NCBI GenBank assembly: GCA_038093975.1
Contig: JBBPTG010000067.1
Coordinates: forward strand, 1-64,000
Length of the DNA stretch: 64,000 bases
Reading direction: 5' to 3'
From: Chalciporus piperatus
Lineage: Eukaryota > Basidiomycota > Agaricomycetes > Boletales > Boletaceae
Shown: piece after piece, positions 47,663-56,585 of the stretch
Numbering within the stretch: position 1 is the stretch's first letter
Layout: every line of letters begins with the position of its first letter
Notes under the pieces: generated by a model
The model's input: only the letters and a program-made list of their open reading frames with translations
The model's database searches: none
Told to the model about the DNA's origin: nothing
Translations under genes and position numbers: made by a program

Positions 47663-48610
47663 CTAGGAATCGCATTCCAGGCGATTCGGCAATTTCCGCA
47701 CAGGAACCTCTGTCAGATTTTTGTATTTCTGAAACAAGGCAGAGAAATTTCCCATGGTCATGTTGATTCGGCGTGGGGCGGACGGGTGCTTTGTGTGAAA
47801 AGCTTTGACAGCTTCGGGTGCATTTGACAAATGCGCTGCCTTTTCCCATGTACGGTCCGATATATCCCAGCCTTTCCAATGAACCAGGTACTCTAACTGT
47901 CCTTGTTTAACCTGAGACTTCACTACGTAATCCACCTCGTACTCTTCTTCTCCTTCTTGGTTGACTATCACCGGATCCGGAAGACGGACCGGTTGCCCTT
48001 CCAACGGTTCTTTAGCCGGTTTGACCCGTTTGACATTAACCGTGGGATGAATATGCATGGAATTGGGCAAGTCTAGTGTGACTGCATTGGGAAGAACCTT
48101 CGTGATCTTATAAGGTCCGATCCAATTTTGTGTCATCTTTTTGGAGGGATAAGGTAGTTTGAGGTTGTCCGTGGATAACATAACGAAATCTCCGATTTGA
48201 TAATCTGGAGCTTCGGACCGATGTTTGTCCGCTTGCTCTTTCATCCGGTTCTGAGTTTCTTCTAACGCCTGCTCTACTTCTTTGTGTGCCTTTCCACATT
48301 TCTCTAAGAATGTACCAGCCGGAGATGAATCGCCTTCGAATCCCATGCGTGGGAAGTAGTTTTTTGTTATAGCGAAGGGGATGTTCCGGTAGCAGTGGAA
48401 AGGGAGGAATTGTGATGGAACTGCGCTATCTTCAACCAATCAGCCCATTCCGTTTGACGTTTAGCCACGTAAGCGCGGAGATACTGCTGGAGTTCTCGGT
48501 TCATACGCTCCGTTTGGCCATCGGGTTGGGGGTGATAAGCGGTTGACAGCTTCTGTTCTATTCCTAGAAGGGTGCAAAGCTGTGAAGTAAACTCTGATGC
48601 AAATTGCGGT
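47663..48610 (-). pseudogene. Element D Pol C-terminus: integrase end and chromodomain (frameshifted)
   Basis: From 48610 the frame reads PQFASEFTSQLCTLLG, then AYHPQPDGQTERMNRE with the catalytic glutamate. Near 48385-48395 one base is missing in TSPFAITKNY and the frame shifts; the 258-codon frame 47663-48439 continues through the linker (RMKEQADKHR), the GPYKITKVL domain, HPTVNVKRVKP and a chromodomain (LEYLVHWKGWDISDRTWE). It is closely related to B in this part. Confidence 0.88.
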
Positions 48611-49086
48611 TGAAACGACTCAACTCAACTAAGAGCTAAGACTCACACTAGACAATAGCGAGCCGATGAACTTGGCTGAGGTTCGATGAGGAAACTCCAG
48701 GAGAACAAGACTGGGGAGTCCAGTGCTTGTCGACCCGGGTTTATATACTATTGTCAATGTTTGTACATGTTGTGACTAAACCTTATCGTAGGTGACTGGG
48801 TATGACTCATACTGACTACTAGCCAATGGCGTAACTAGCTCTACTGCGGAATGAGTAAGCGTGAGTCATATGATGAGTAATGCTGACTGATGCTGACGAG
48901 TGAGCGGTGAGTCATCAGTTAGTAAGCGAAGGTCTAGACCTAGCTTATGTAAGTAAGTCACGTGATGCGATAAGATAAGATAATAAAAGAGAAAGTGAAA
49001 CGACTAAGTCCACGAGACGAAGAGAAACCTAGTAAGCGTAATGGAATGTAGGGATGATTAGGATAAGGAATGGAGCGTTCGTAACA
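48611..49086 (-). repeat. 3' LTR of element B2
   Basis: 476 bp, TGAAACG...CGTAACA on the plus strand. The polypurine tract (complement CTACCCCCTCTCT) follows at 49087. Confidence 0.92.
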
Positions 49087-49120
49087 CTACCCCCTCTCTA
49101 TGGATCGTATTCCTAGACGA

Positions 49121-49687
49121 TCAGACTTCGATGAGTGGACCTTGATTCATCCATGGTACCCCGTTTGCTGGCGGAGCAGTAGCGACCTGAAGGTTGTTGT
49201 TCGTCCAGGTTACTGGTGGTTCGAATGGGTTACCATCGTTTTCATCGACAGGAATAGGGTGGAGAGCACCTACGAGTGCTGGGTCGGGAATAGGAGCTCC
49301 AGCGAGATCAGGCCAGTTTGTGGGCCATTCCTGCTGATCAGGATTCTCTGCCTGTACTTCCATCACATTGTCCCACTTGCTCAAATCCGGATGCCATACA
49401 ACTAGCTTCATCCACTTTGTCGTCCAGTCCCAGTTAACCTCGATAGACGTGGACCGTCTGATCACTATCATCCGAGCGAACATGAGGTATTGAATGGCGA
49501 TGGTGATGATGACGATGGCAATGAAGGCGAGGAGGGAGGGGATGAGCATGCGGAGAATCCAGCCGTTGCAGATTAAGAAGAGTATAAAGAAGAGAGAGAG
49601 GACGAAGTTGCCTCGATCCCGAGTAAAGTTTCGAATGAAGATATCGCGGAGGACATTCTCCCAAGCGTAGACATCGTTGAGATCCAT
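49121..49687 (-). CDS. Element B2 3' membrane-protein ORF (env position)
   Basis: 188 residues from ATG at 49687, 64 nt after the pol stop. Residues about 27-76 are hydrophobic (FVLSLFFILFLICNGW, then IPSLLAFIAIVIITIAI), compatible with two membrane helices; the remainder is Trp/Pro-rich. About 27 of 187 aligned residues differ from the B1 product, against about 33 of 1200 in Pol; many differences are conservative and hydrophobicity is kept. Synonymous changes are also frequent, so part of the excess may reflect recombination. Element D lacks this ORF. Confidence 0.78.
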   Translation of the reverse strand: MDLNDVYAWENVLRDIFIRNFTRDRGNFVLSLFFILFLICNGWILRMLIPSLLAFIAIVIITIAIQYLMFARMIVIRRSTSIEVNWDWTTKWMKLVVWHPDLSKWDNVMEVQAENPDQQEWPTNWPDLAGAPIPDPALVGALHPIPVDENDGNPFEPPVTWTNNNLQVATAPPANGVPWMNQGPLIEV

Positions 49688-49750
49688 TGGTGATGATGGT
49701 GGTTTGTGGAAGAGAGACCGTGGGAGTGAAGACCGTCAAACATCAGTCTC

Positions 49751-52700
49751 TTATACCCTTTCGGTATCCGGCACGGTATTCAACCAATTGATTTGTCCAT
49801 CATCCACCTGACTCGTTAAGTTGTCATACGGCTGGAACAGTGACTCGAATAGACTCCGTGACATGCGAAGAAATCGTGGAGCGGATGGGTGTATCTTGTT
49901 GAATTCCCTTATTGCATCCTGTGCATTCTTGAGATTCGATCGTGGTTCCCATGTCTGATCAGATTCCGCATAGCCTTTCCAGTGCACGAGGTATTTCAGG
50001 GTTTTTCCCTGTAAGCGAGAATCAACAATGTAATCCACCTCATATTCATCATCTCTGTCTTCTGTCACAATCACAGGCCCAGGCTTATCAACGGTTTGCT
50101 TCCGTAACCTGTCCTTATATGGTTTGACACGTGAAACATTAACGACGGGGTGAATTTTCATGGTACGCGGAAGCTTCAAACGTAGTGCGTTCCGTCCAAT
50201 TAGGGTTGTGATTTCGTAAGGGCCCAACCATCGTGGGGAAAGTTTCTTAGATCTCTGCGCCAGGCGGAGATTAGCTGTAGATAACCAGACTTTCTGGCCA
50301 ATTTCGTAAGATGGCGATTCAGAGCGGTGTTTGTCGGCTTGCACCTTCATACGCTTCTGAGCTTCTATTATGTTATCCTTGGTTTCTTTTAACGTGTTGG
50401 CAAGCGTGTCAACAAAGTCCGTTGCAGCGGGTGCTTTAGACGTGTAATTCTCTATTCCCATCCTTGGAGAATATGTGTGCGTGACGTTGAAAGGTGCCTT
50501 AGACGTAGAAGCTTGTTTCTTCGAGTTGTATGAGAATTGCGCAATTGGTAACCAATCAGTCCATTCTTCTTGTTTTTCTGACGTGAATAAACGGAGATAT
50601 TGTTGTAGATCTCGATTCATACGTTCAGTTTGTCCATCAGTTTGGGGATGAAAGGCGGTGGAGAGTTTGGGCGTAATGCCAAGTCGTTTGCATATGTCTT
50701 TCATCACCTGAGATGCGAATTGCGGACCTCGGTCCGATATGATGGTTTTAGGAAGTCCATGATGTTTCCATACATGGGTTAGGTACAGACGAGCAGTGTC
50801 GAGCGCGGTGACTGTCTTGTTGCAGGGAATGAATTCGACTTCTTTGGAGAATCTGTCGACTACGACAAGAATAGAATGGAATCCATTCGAGAGTGGCAGA
50901 TCGGTAGTGAAATCTGCAGAGATATGTTCCCAGGGAAGATCCGGAACTTCGAGGGGACGGAGTTTTCCAGAAGGAGCATAGTTTATCCCTTTGAAACGTG
51001 CACATCTGTCACAGCGTGAGACATAGTCTTTTACGAGTGTAGCCATTCCTGGCCATGTGTAACTGCGTTGTAGCAGTTCAATTGTCTTTTCATATCCGGG
51101 ATGTCCAGCAACGGGCGTGTCGTGATGAAGTCGAATAATCTCCATGCGGAGATCTTCTTCTTCAGGAACGTATAATCTTCCTTTCTTGTCAATCAGAATC
51201 CCATCAGATTCTTCACAAATACCGTGTTCTTTACAGAGTTTCATGACTTCTGTTGCACGTATTTTGAAGGTTGCTTTTCTGATTTTATTCTTGATCAGAT
51301 CGGAATCGGTTGAGAGTTGAACAGTTGACGTGGCAGCTATTCTGTCCGGAGGTATTACAAGGACAGCTTTGTTATCTGCTTCGATACCGATTGCGTGATC
51401 TTCTCTTCTCGATAAGGCATCGGCTTTCCCCATTTGGGAACCTGCCTTGTGTAACCATTTGAAATTGAATCGGCTAAGATATTGAGACCAACGTGCTTGG
51501 CGACGATTTAGATCTTGCCGGGTCATGAAGAACTGAAGGTTTGCGTGATCGTTCCAGATTTCAAATTCGTGCTTAGAACCTTCCAGATAATGTCTCCATT
51601 GTTCTAGGCTCCTGATAACGCTTAGCATCTCTTTATCCGCAATGGGGTAGTTGCGTTCTTCCGGTGACATGGAATGGGAAGAGAATGCGACGGGATGCCA
51701 TTTGTCTCCTTGTTCTATAGATAGAACAGCACCTGTGGCGTAATTAGATGCATCCGATTCTAGACGGAAGCGTTTGTCATTGTCTGGGAACGCGAGTATG
51801 GGAGCGGTGATGAACTTCTGTTTCAATGTGTTGAAGGCGTTCCTCTGCGCTTCTTCCCACACGAATTTCACATCCTTCTTGGTAAGGTCATTCAAGGGTC
51901 TAGCCACTTGGGCGTAATCCTGAATGAAGCGACGATAGAAATTTGCTAATCCGAGAAAGCTTCTGACACCTCTGACATTTGTCGGAGTTGGCCATTCGGT
52001 GATTGCCTTGACCTTATCGTCGTCCATTCTGATTCCCTCGGGAGTAATTGTCATTCCCAAGAATTCTACTTCTTTGGTATGGAAGACACATTTCTCTGGT
52101 TTGACGAAAAGGTCATTCTCTTCTAGGCGACGAAGAACTTCTCTGACTATTTTGGCATGGACAGCAGGGTCGTCGGATTTGGTAAAGATCATGATGTCAT
52201 CAATGTAGACAACAACGGCGTCTTCCATATCCGAGAAGATGTCGTTCATCATGGTCTGGAATGTTGCAGGAGAATTGCATAATCCGAAATACATGACCAA
52301 GGGTTCGAAGGCGCCACGGAAGCACACGAATGCGGCTTTAGATTCATCGCCTTCTTTGATGCGGATGTTGTTGTATCCCCAGCGCAAGTCCATTTTGGTA
52401 AACAGTTTTGCGCCTTTCAGTTTATCAACCAATTGGGAAATGAGGGGTAGCGGATAATTGTTTTTCACCGTGTGTTCATTTAGATAACGGTAATCTTGAA
52501 CCATGCGTTTCTTGCCATCTTTCTTAGGAACGAAGAACACGGGAGAAGTCTGCTCAGACTTGGAAGGACGAATGTACCCTTTCTTGAGCTGATCATCAAT
52601 GAATGCGCTGACTTCTTCTTGTTCCGTGACAGAGAGTGGGATAAGACGACCCTTTTTCGGCTTGTAGGTGTCTTTCAGGTCAATTGCATGATCCCACGGC

Positions 52701-53353
52701 TTACGGGTTGGCATGCGTTCAGATTCCTTTTTCTTGAACAGGTGAATATATTTGTGATATTCTTTTGGAACAAGCTCTTCCGGAGTCTTTTCCATTTTTG
52801 GTTCAGGTACCTCTCTCTTGGCGGCGTTGATGTGACGAAGAGAATTTCGTTCTTCATCATCAAGTTGGCGTGCGAACGGTGGTTTATCTCGTAAGACGGA
52901 ACAAGACCAAGGACAACGTGTCATGTGGACCGTTCCTTTGTTCCAATCTATCTCTGGATTGTGTTGCTTCAGCCATGCGTATCCTAGTATCACCTGATTC
53001 TTTCCGAGATCAGTGACTTCTGCAATGGCCTTCTCACGATGTCCGTTGAAATGGATAATGATTTCCGCACAGTGTGTTATCTGTCCAGCGGAGTTATGCG
53101 TTCCGTCCACGTTGTATACCGTAAGTGGATGTCTGAGTTGCACGAGGGGTAATTTGATTTTATCAGCCCATCTCCGATCAACAAAGATAGCATTAGCTCC
53201 TGAATCAAGAAGTGCTTCTGCTCGTGTGAAAGCAGAAGGGAGGCGTTGCGAAGCGATGGAAGTAGATAGCTTCAATTCTCGATCTGTTGTGCGAATGAAA
53301 CGTGGTCCTGGGTTTTCGGAAAGATATCGGATTATGGAAACGGAATTAAGCAC
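49751..53353 (-). CDS. Element B2 Pol: protease, RT, RNase H, integrase, chromodomain
   Basis: 1200 codons, open from the frameshift site at 53479-53485; 53353 is the first GTG. Protease LLDSGAN, RT YIDD, RNase H ESDASNYATG, integrase zinc finger complete (HHDTPVAGHPGY, CDRCARFK), D/D/E (SADFT, SDRGPQF, QTDGQTERM), chromodomain LVHWKGYAESDQTWE. No stop, frameshift or missing catalytic residue was seen. Confidence 0.95.
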   Translation of the reverse strand: MLNSVSIIRYLSENPGPRFIRTTDRELKLSTSIASQRLPSAFTRAEALLDSGANAIFVDRRWADKIKLPLVQLRHPLTVYNVDGTHNSAGQITHCAEIIIHFNGHREKAIAEVTDLGKNQVILGYAWLKQHNPEIDWNKGTVHMTRCPWSCSVLRDKPPFARQLDDEERNSLRHINAAKREVPEPKMEKTPEELVPKEYHKYIHLFKKKESERMPTRKPWDHAIDLKDTYKPKKGRLIPLSVTEQEEVSAFIDDQLKKGYIRPSKSEQTSPVFFVPKKDGKKRMVQDYRYLNEHTVKNNYPLPLISQLVDKLKGAKLFTKMDLRWGYNNIRIKEGDESKAAFVCFRGAFEPLVMYFGLCNSPATFQTMMNDIFSDMEDAVVVYIDDIMIFTKSDDPAVHAKIVREVLRRLEENDLFVKPEKCVFHTKEVEFLGMTITPEGIRMDDDKVKAITEWPTPTNVRGVRSFLGLANFYRRFIQDYAQVARPLNDLTKKDVKFVWEEAQRNAFNTLKQKFITAPILAFPDNDKRFRLESDASNYATGAVLSIEQGDKWHPVAFSSHSMSPEERNYPIADKEMLSVIRSLEQWRHYLEGSKHEFEIWNDHANLQFFMTRQDLNRRQARWSQYLSRFNFKWLHKAGSQMGKADALSRREDHAIGIEADNKAVLVIPPDRIAATSTVQLSTDSDLIKNKIRKATFKIRATEVMKLCKEHGICEESDGILIDKKGRLYVPEEEDLRMEIIRLHHDTPVAGHPGYEKTIELLQRSYTWPGMATLVKDYVSRCDRCARFKGINYAPSGKLRPLEVPDLPWEHISADFTTDLPLSNGFHSILVVVDRFSKEVEFIPCNKTVTALDTARLYLTHVWKHHGLPKTIISDRGPQFASQVMKDICKRLGITPKLSTAFHPQTDGQTERMNRDLQQYLRLFTSEKQEEWTDWLPIAQFSYNSKKQASTSKAPFNVTHTYSPRMGIENYTSKAPAATDFVDTLANTLKETKDNIIEAQKRMKVQADKHRSESPSYEIGQKVWLSTANLRLAQRSKKLSPRWLGPYEITTLIGRNALRLKLPRTMKIHPVVNVSRVKPYKDRLRKQTVDKPGPVIVTEDRDDEYEVDYIVDSRLQGKTLKYLVHWKGYAESDQTWEPRSNLKNAQDAIREFNKIHPSAPRFLRMSRSLFESLFQPYDNLTSQVDDGQINWLNTVPDTERV

Positions 53354-53463
53354 CTGACTAGAGTCCAGGCCAAGCTCATGATCAACATGAGACCCCGTTT
53401 GACTGTGTGAATAGTTTACAGATTTTCCTAACGAGCTAGTTGCGGTCCGTTTGCCCAGATCAT

Positions 53464-54666
53464 TCAGGCCGCTTTGCCTTTTCCCTTCATTTCGATATCT
53501 TTCATATCGTAGAAGTAAGCCTTCATTTCGTCGAATGAACGGCCTTCAAGAGCATTAGATTCGGTAGACAGTTCTCTTACCTGTCTCTTCTGAAGTTTGC
53601 AGGCACGTTTGTGTTCGCCTCGTGACCAACCACAACCCTTGCATTTGGTACTAGGTACCGGACACTGCTGTTTCGGGTGTCCCGGTTTCCCACAGTTCCA
53701 ACAATTTCCTTGTTTCTTCTCTTTGGAATTGCTTGTGGCCGCCTTTACGGCAGATGATGCTTCTTCTTCTTCTTCTACAATTTCTCCTTCTTCGATTTCG
53801 GCGGAACCTATATCCATTGGGGCACCACGACCCGGTTGTGTACCCGTGTTGGTATATTTATATCGCGGGGTATCACCTGCGGTTCCTGTCTTAATCATGG
53901 AGATAAGCTGTTTTCTTCCTGCAAGGAGGCGTAGTTCTTCGACATATGCGTCATATTTGTCGAATCGTCCCTTATCCATGAAGATCCGATGTGTGATCTC
54001 TGGATCTGCATTTAGTTCTAGAAGTTCGATGTGTCGCGCATCACTCCAATCGTCCATAAGGCGATGAGTCTGGAACGTGGTAAGGAATTTTTCCATAGAC
54101 ATCTTGCCCTGTTTCAGATTCTTGATCTGATTGTGGTGATATTCCACTTCATTACCCGAGCGGAATTGATCGGTGATTCGTTTATGGAACTCGGCGGAAG
54201 TATACGTGGTTCCATTTTCCAAGATGTCGTGTGTCATGGCTCGTGAGAAAGTAGCGGCGTCTCCTCCTGTCATTCGACTAAGGATAGCTCTGATCGCCGT
54301 CATTCCGGTTAACACGGTGTTGTTTTCATCTATCCATGCGCGGACTCTTGTCCACCATTCTTCGAACTTCTTCCCTCTGGACCCGTCATAATCTCCTGGA
54401 TCTTTGACAATTTTGGATAGCTTAGGCCCACTAGGTCCGACCGTAGGGGCTGGTATTGCGCCAGGCATTTGAATGGCTTGTACCTGCGCTTCAAGCTGCA
54501 AGATATTATTGTTTAGATTTTGATTTACCCTTTGAGCGTTGGTAAGCTGATCCGTCATGGTTTCTAACGCGAGTCTCAACTGCGTTCCAAGATCCCGTAT
54601 GGACGCGTCACGATGTCCGAGAATGCCTGTTAAGGCAGCTGCTAAGTCTGGGGCGAGAACCGACAT
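53464..54666 (-). CDS. Element B2 Gag
   Basis: 400 residues from ATG at 54666. Helical N-terminus rich in Gln/Leu, capsid-like middle (FEEWWTRVRAWIDENN, FHKRITDQFRSG), acidic EEGEIVEEEEE segment, CCHC knuckle CWNCGKPGHPKQQC and a following Cys cluster (CKGCGWSRGEHKRAC). It contains CGA where B1 has a stop. Confidence 0.93.
   Translation of the reverse strand: MSVLAPDLAAALTGILGHRDASIRDLGTQLRLALETMTDQLTNAQRVNQNLNNNILQLEAQVQAIQMPGAIPAPTVGPSGPKLSKIVKDPGDYDGSRGKKFEEWWTRVRAWIDENNTVLTGMTAIRAILSRMTGGDAATFSRAMTHDILENGTTYTSAEFHKRITDQFRSGNEVEYHHNQIKNLKQGKMSMEKFLTTFQTHRLMDDWSDARHIELLELNADPEITHRIFMDKGRFDKYDAYVEELRLLAGRKQLISMIKTGTAGDTPRYKYTNTGTQPGRGAPMDIGSAEIEEGEIVEEEEEASSAVKAATSNSKEKKQGNCWNCGKPGHPKQQCPVPSTKCKGCGWSRGEHKRACKLQKRQVRELSTESNALEGRSFDEMKAYFYDMKDIEMKGKGKAA
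53479..53485 (-). promoter_or_regulatory. Predicted -1 frameshift site, element B2
   Basis: Heptamer G GGA AAA in the gag frame, five codons before the stop, identical to B1 (6154-6160). The -1 frame is open into pol. Confidence 0.6.
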
Positions 54667-54707
54667 TCTTGATGCACTAGAATGGAAGGAGTAAAACTAG
54701 ATTTATT

Positions 54708-55448
54708 TCAGATCTCCTGAGATCCTTCAAGGGTTTCTCCTGATAACGAAGCAGGGGCGTCTCTTTGATAAGGTGGCGGTGGAATACTTCTTCTGATGGA
54801 ATGAGGCGCGGGATAGTACAGTTGCACTCCTGGTGCGTTTGTCTCTCTTAGTCCTCCTTCGTCTTCACTATCTGATTCTACTAGTCCTGGTACCGATTCT
54901 CTGTCCTCTTCTAACTCTGCTTGTGATACAACAGGAGAAAGGGGAGGAGTAGGTGGTGCTACTGGGCGAATCCTGTGAGATACGAGAATATATGCGAAGT
55001 CAAAGGTAACGCGACGGTCGCTTGAGAGAATTTCGTGGCCGAAGATGAGGTATGAAAGAAACAGGAAGGCCTGTAAGCTGTACTGGGCGAATCTTCCTAA
55101 GGGGTACAAGAGGCTTATGGCAGCGAGTGCGGCGAGTAGGACGCGGGGTTGGTACTCTCTCCTTAATACGAATACCGGCGTCCTCTGGGATACCTCTAAG
55201 TAGCCTGTCGCTTCGTCGGCGTTGACGTACCCGATCGTCAATGTTCTCTCGAATCGCCTTCTCTCCTGCCGGTGATATAAGCGTGTGATAGATAGCGCTA
55301 CGGAAACTTTGCGTACGACCAGAGACTCCAAGGGGGAATCTGTGTTGAAGAGCAAGAATATCCTCGTCGACGGTGGTCCAATCAACGGGCTCCGCGAGCG
55401 GGGTTGGGGCTCTGGGAATGGAGGAGGCACGGTAGTACAATTCTTCAA
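54708..55448 (-). CDS. Element B2 overlapping membrane-protein ORF upstream of gag
   Basis: 246 open codons, +1 to ORF0 and overlapping it by about 450 nt; no ATG at its start. It has the same hydrophobic stretch as B1 (LLAALAAISLLYPLG, then FLFLSYLIFG) and a Pro/acid-rich tail with PPPPYQR, ending 41 nt before gag. Only about 8 residues differ from B1, although the non-overlapping N-terminal half of ORF0 differs strongly. It might be made as a frameshift or splice product of ORF0. Confidence 0.5.
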   Translation of the reverse strand: MKNCTTVPPPFPEPQPRSRSPLIGPPSTRIFLLFNTDSPLESLVVRKVSVALSITRLYHRQERRRFERTLTIGYVNADEATGYLEVSQRTPVFVLRREYQPRVLLAALAAISLLYPLGRFAQYSLQAFLFLSYLIFGHEILSSDRRVTFDFAYILVSHRIRPVAPPTPPLSPVVSQAELEEDRESVPGLVESDSEDEGGLRETNAPGVQLYYPAPHSIRRSIPPPPYQRDAPASLSGETLEGSQEI

Positions 55449-56022
55449 CGCCGAAGGCGTCGGCTAGTATCTGCTGGGGGTTGGGCGGCAACGGTGCCCG
55501 AATAGTCTCGATGGGAGGGAGGGACGGAAGTCGACGAGTGCCGATCTGAAGATTGGCGGGATGATGAGGTAACCGAAGGGTACCGAGAGGGTGAATGTAA
55601 ACCTCAGAAGGTAAATGGTATGGGTAGGAGGGAATTACCGGAGGTTCTAACCAATCAACGTAAAGATCCGAATAATCTGGCTCTGGGACTATCGGCGCTG
55701 AGTACTTCTCAATGGTCTCCCTTTGTCTCTCAGCGTGTAACGCCTGAGTACGAGCGTAGTCTTCCTGGACACGAGCGTTCTCTCGTTCGAGGTCGTCGAT
55801 GATGCTGGTGAAACCGGGATAGACCTCTGCAGCTCGTTCGAGGTTTCTGATGACGCTAGTGAAGTCGAGGTTGTTCTCGACGGCGGGGAGATCAAGTATA
55901 CCGTTCCACTGGATGGAAGGTACAGGGGACGCGGCGCGCTGAGATGCGGCGGGGTTGCTCGACACTTATTCAGAAACAAGGTCAGCAATGACAAGGCGCG
56001 AACAAGCAGCGCGGTACCCACT
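55000..56022 (-). CDS. Element B2 ORF0 (spliced leader ORF)
   Basis: Predicted intron 55965-56021 (57 nt; donor GTGGGT, CTGAC branch-like site, acceptor AAG) joins A at 56022 to TG at 55964, forming an ATG; without splicing the frame has no ATG and a TAA stands just before. The product is 321 residues: a variable charged, helix-rich N-terminal half (LERENARVQEDYARTQ), a Pro/Tyr-rich middle (EPDYSDLYVDWLEPPVIP), and a conserved, arginine-rich C-terminal half overlapping the membrane ORF. No domain recognised. Confidence 0.6.
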
Positions 56023-56095
56023 AGTGATCAACGGTTGAAGTGGCGTACAAGAACACGTGTGGTAGCGACGAGACGCTAAGACAAAAGAAAATATT

Positions 56096-56106
56096 AGTCT
56101 TGTTCT
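56096..56106 (-). promoter_or_regulatory. Self-priming primer-binding site, element B2
   Basis: Sense strand AGAACAAGACT, two bases inside the 5' LTR, complementary to the predicted transcript start at 56200-56210. Confidence 0.7.
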
Positions 56107-56108
56107 AA

Positions 56109-56584
56109 TGAAACGACTCAACTCAACTAAGAGCTAAGACTCACACTAGACAATAGCGAGCCGATGAACTTGGCTGAGGTTCGATGAGGAAACTCCAGGA
56201 GAACAAGACTGGGGAGTCCAGTGCTTGTCGACCCGGGTTTATATACTATTGTCAATGTTTGTACATGTTGTGGCTAAACCTTATCGTAGGTGACTGGGTA
56301 TGACTCATACTGACTACTAGCCAATGGCGTAACTAGCTCTACTGCGGAATGAGTAAGCGTGAGTCATATGATGAGTAATGCTGACTGATGCTGACGAGTG
56401 AGCGGTGAGTCATCAGTTAGTAAGCGAAGGTCTAGACCTAGCTTATGTAAGTAAGTCACGTGATACGATAAGATAAGATAACAAAAGAGAAAGTGAAACG
56501 ACTAAGTCCACGAAACGAAGAGAAACCTAGTAAACGTAATGGAATGTAGGGATGATTAGGATAAGGAATGAAGCGTTCGTAACA
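56109..56584 (-). repeat. 5' LTR of element B2
   Basis: 476 bp, nearly identical to the LTR at 48611-49086 (about 6 differences). Promoter motifs TATATAA and CCCCAGTC are as in B1. Confidence 0.92.
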
Positions 56585-56585
56585 G

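Larger units (their letters stand above)
47199..48610 (-). mobile_element. Ty3/Gypsy chromovirus element D (3' part only)
   Basis: 3' LTR at 47199-47651, a polypurine tract (AGAGAGGGGAT) directly after the pol stop, and the C-terminal third of integrase, cut at PQFASEF by the LTR of B2. D was inserted into M3 (GGAAC at 47194-47198) and later cut by B2. It has no ORF between pol and the LTR, unlike B. Confidence 0.88.
48611..56584 (-). mobile_element. Ty3/Gypsy chromovirus element B, copy B2 (coding frames intact)
   Basis: A full-length 7974-bp element on the minus strand with the same order as B1. ORF0, the overlapping membrane ORF, gag, pol and the 3' ORF are all open and the frameshift and primer sites are intact, so it may be autonomous. 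LTRs differ at about 6 of 476 positions. Flanks are GCGGT (left, inside element D integrase) and GAAGC (right, inside a different gene): no target duplication, so one flank has been exchanged. Confidence 0.92.
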
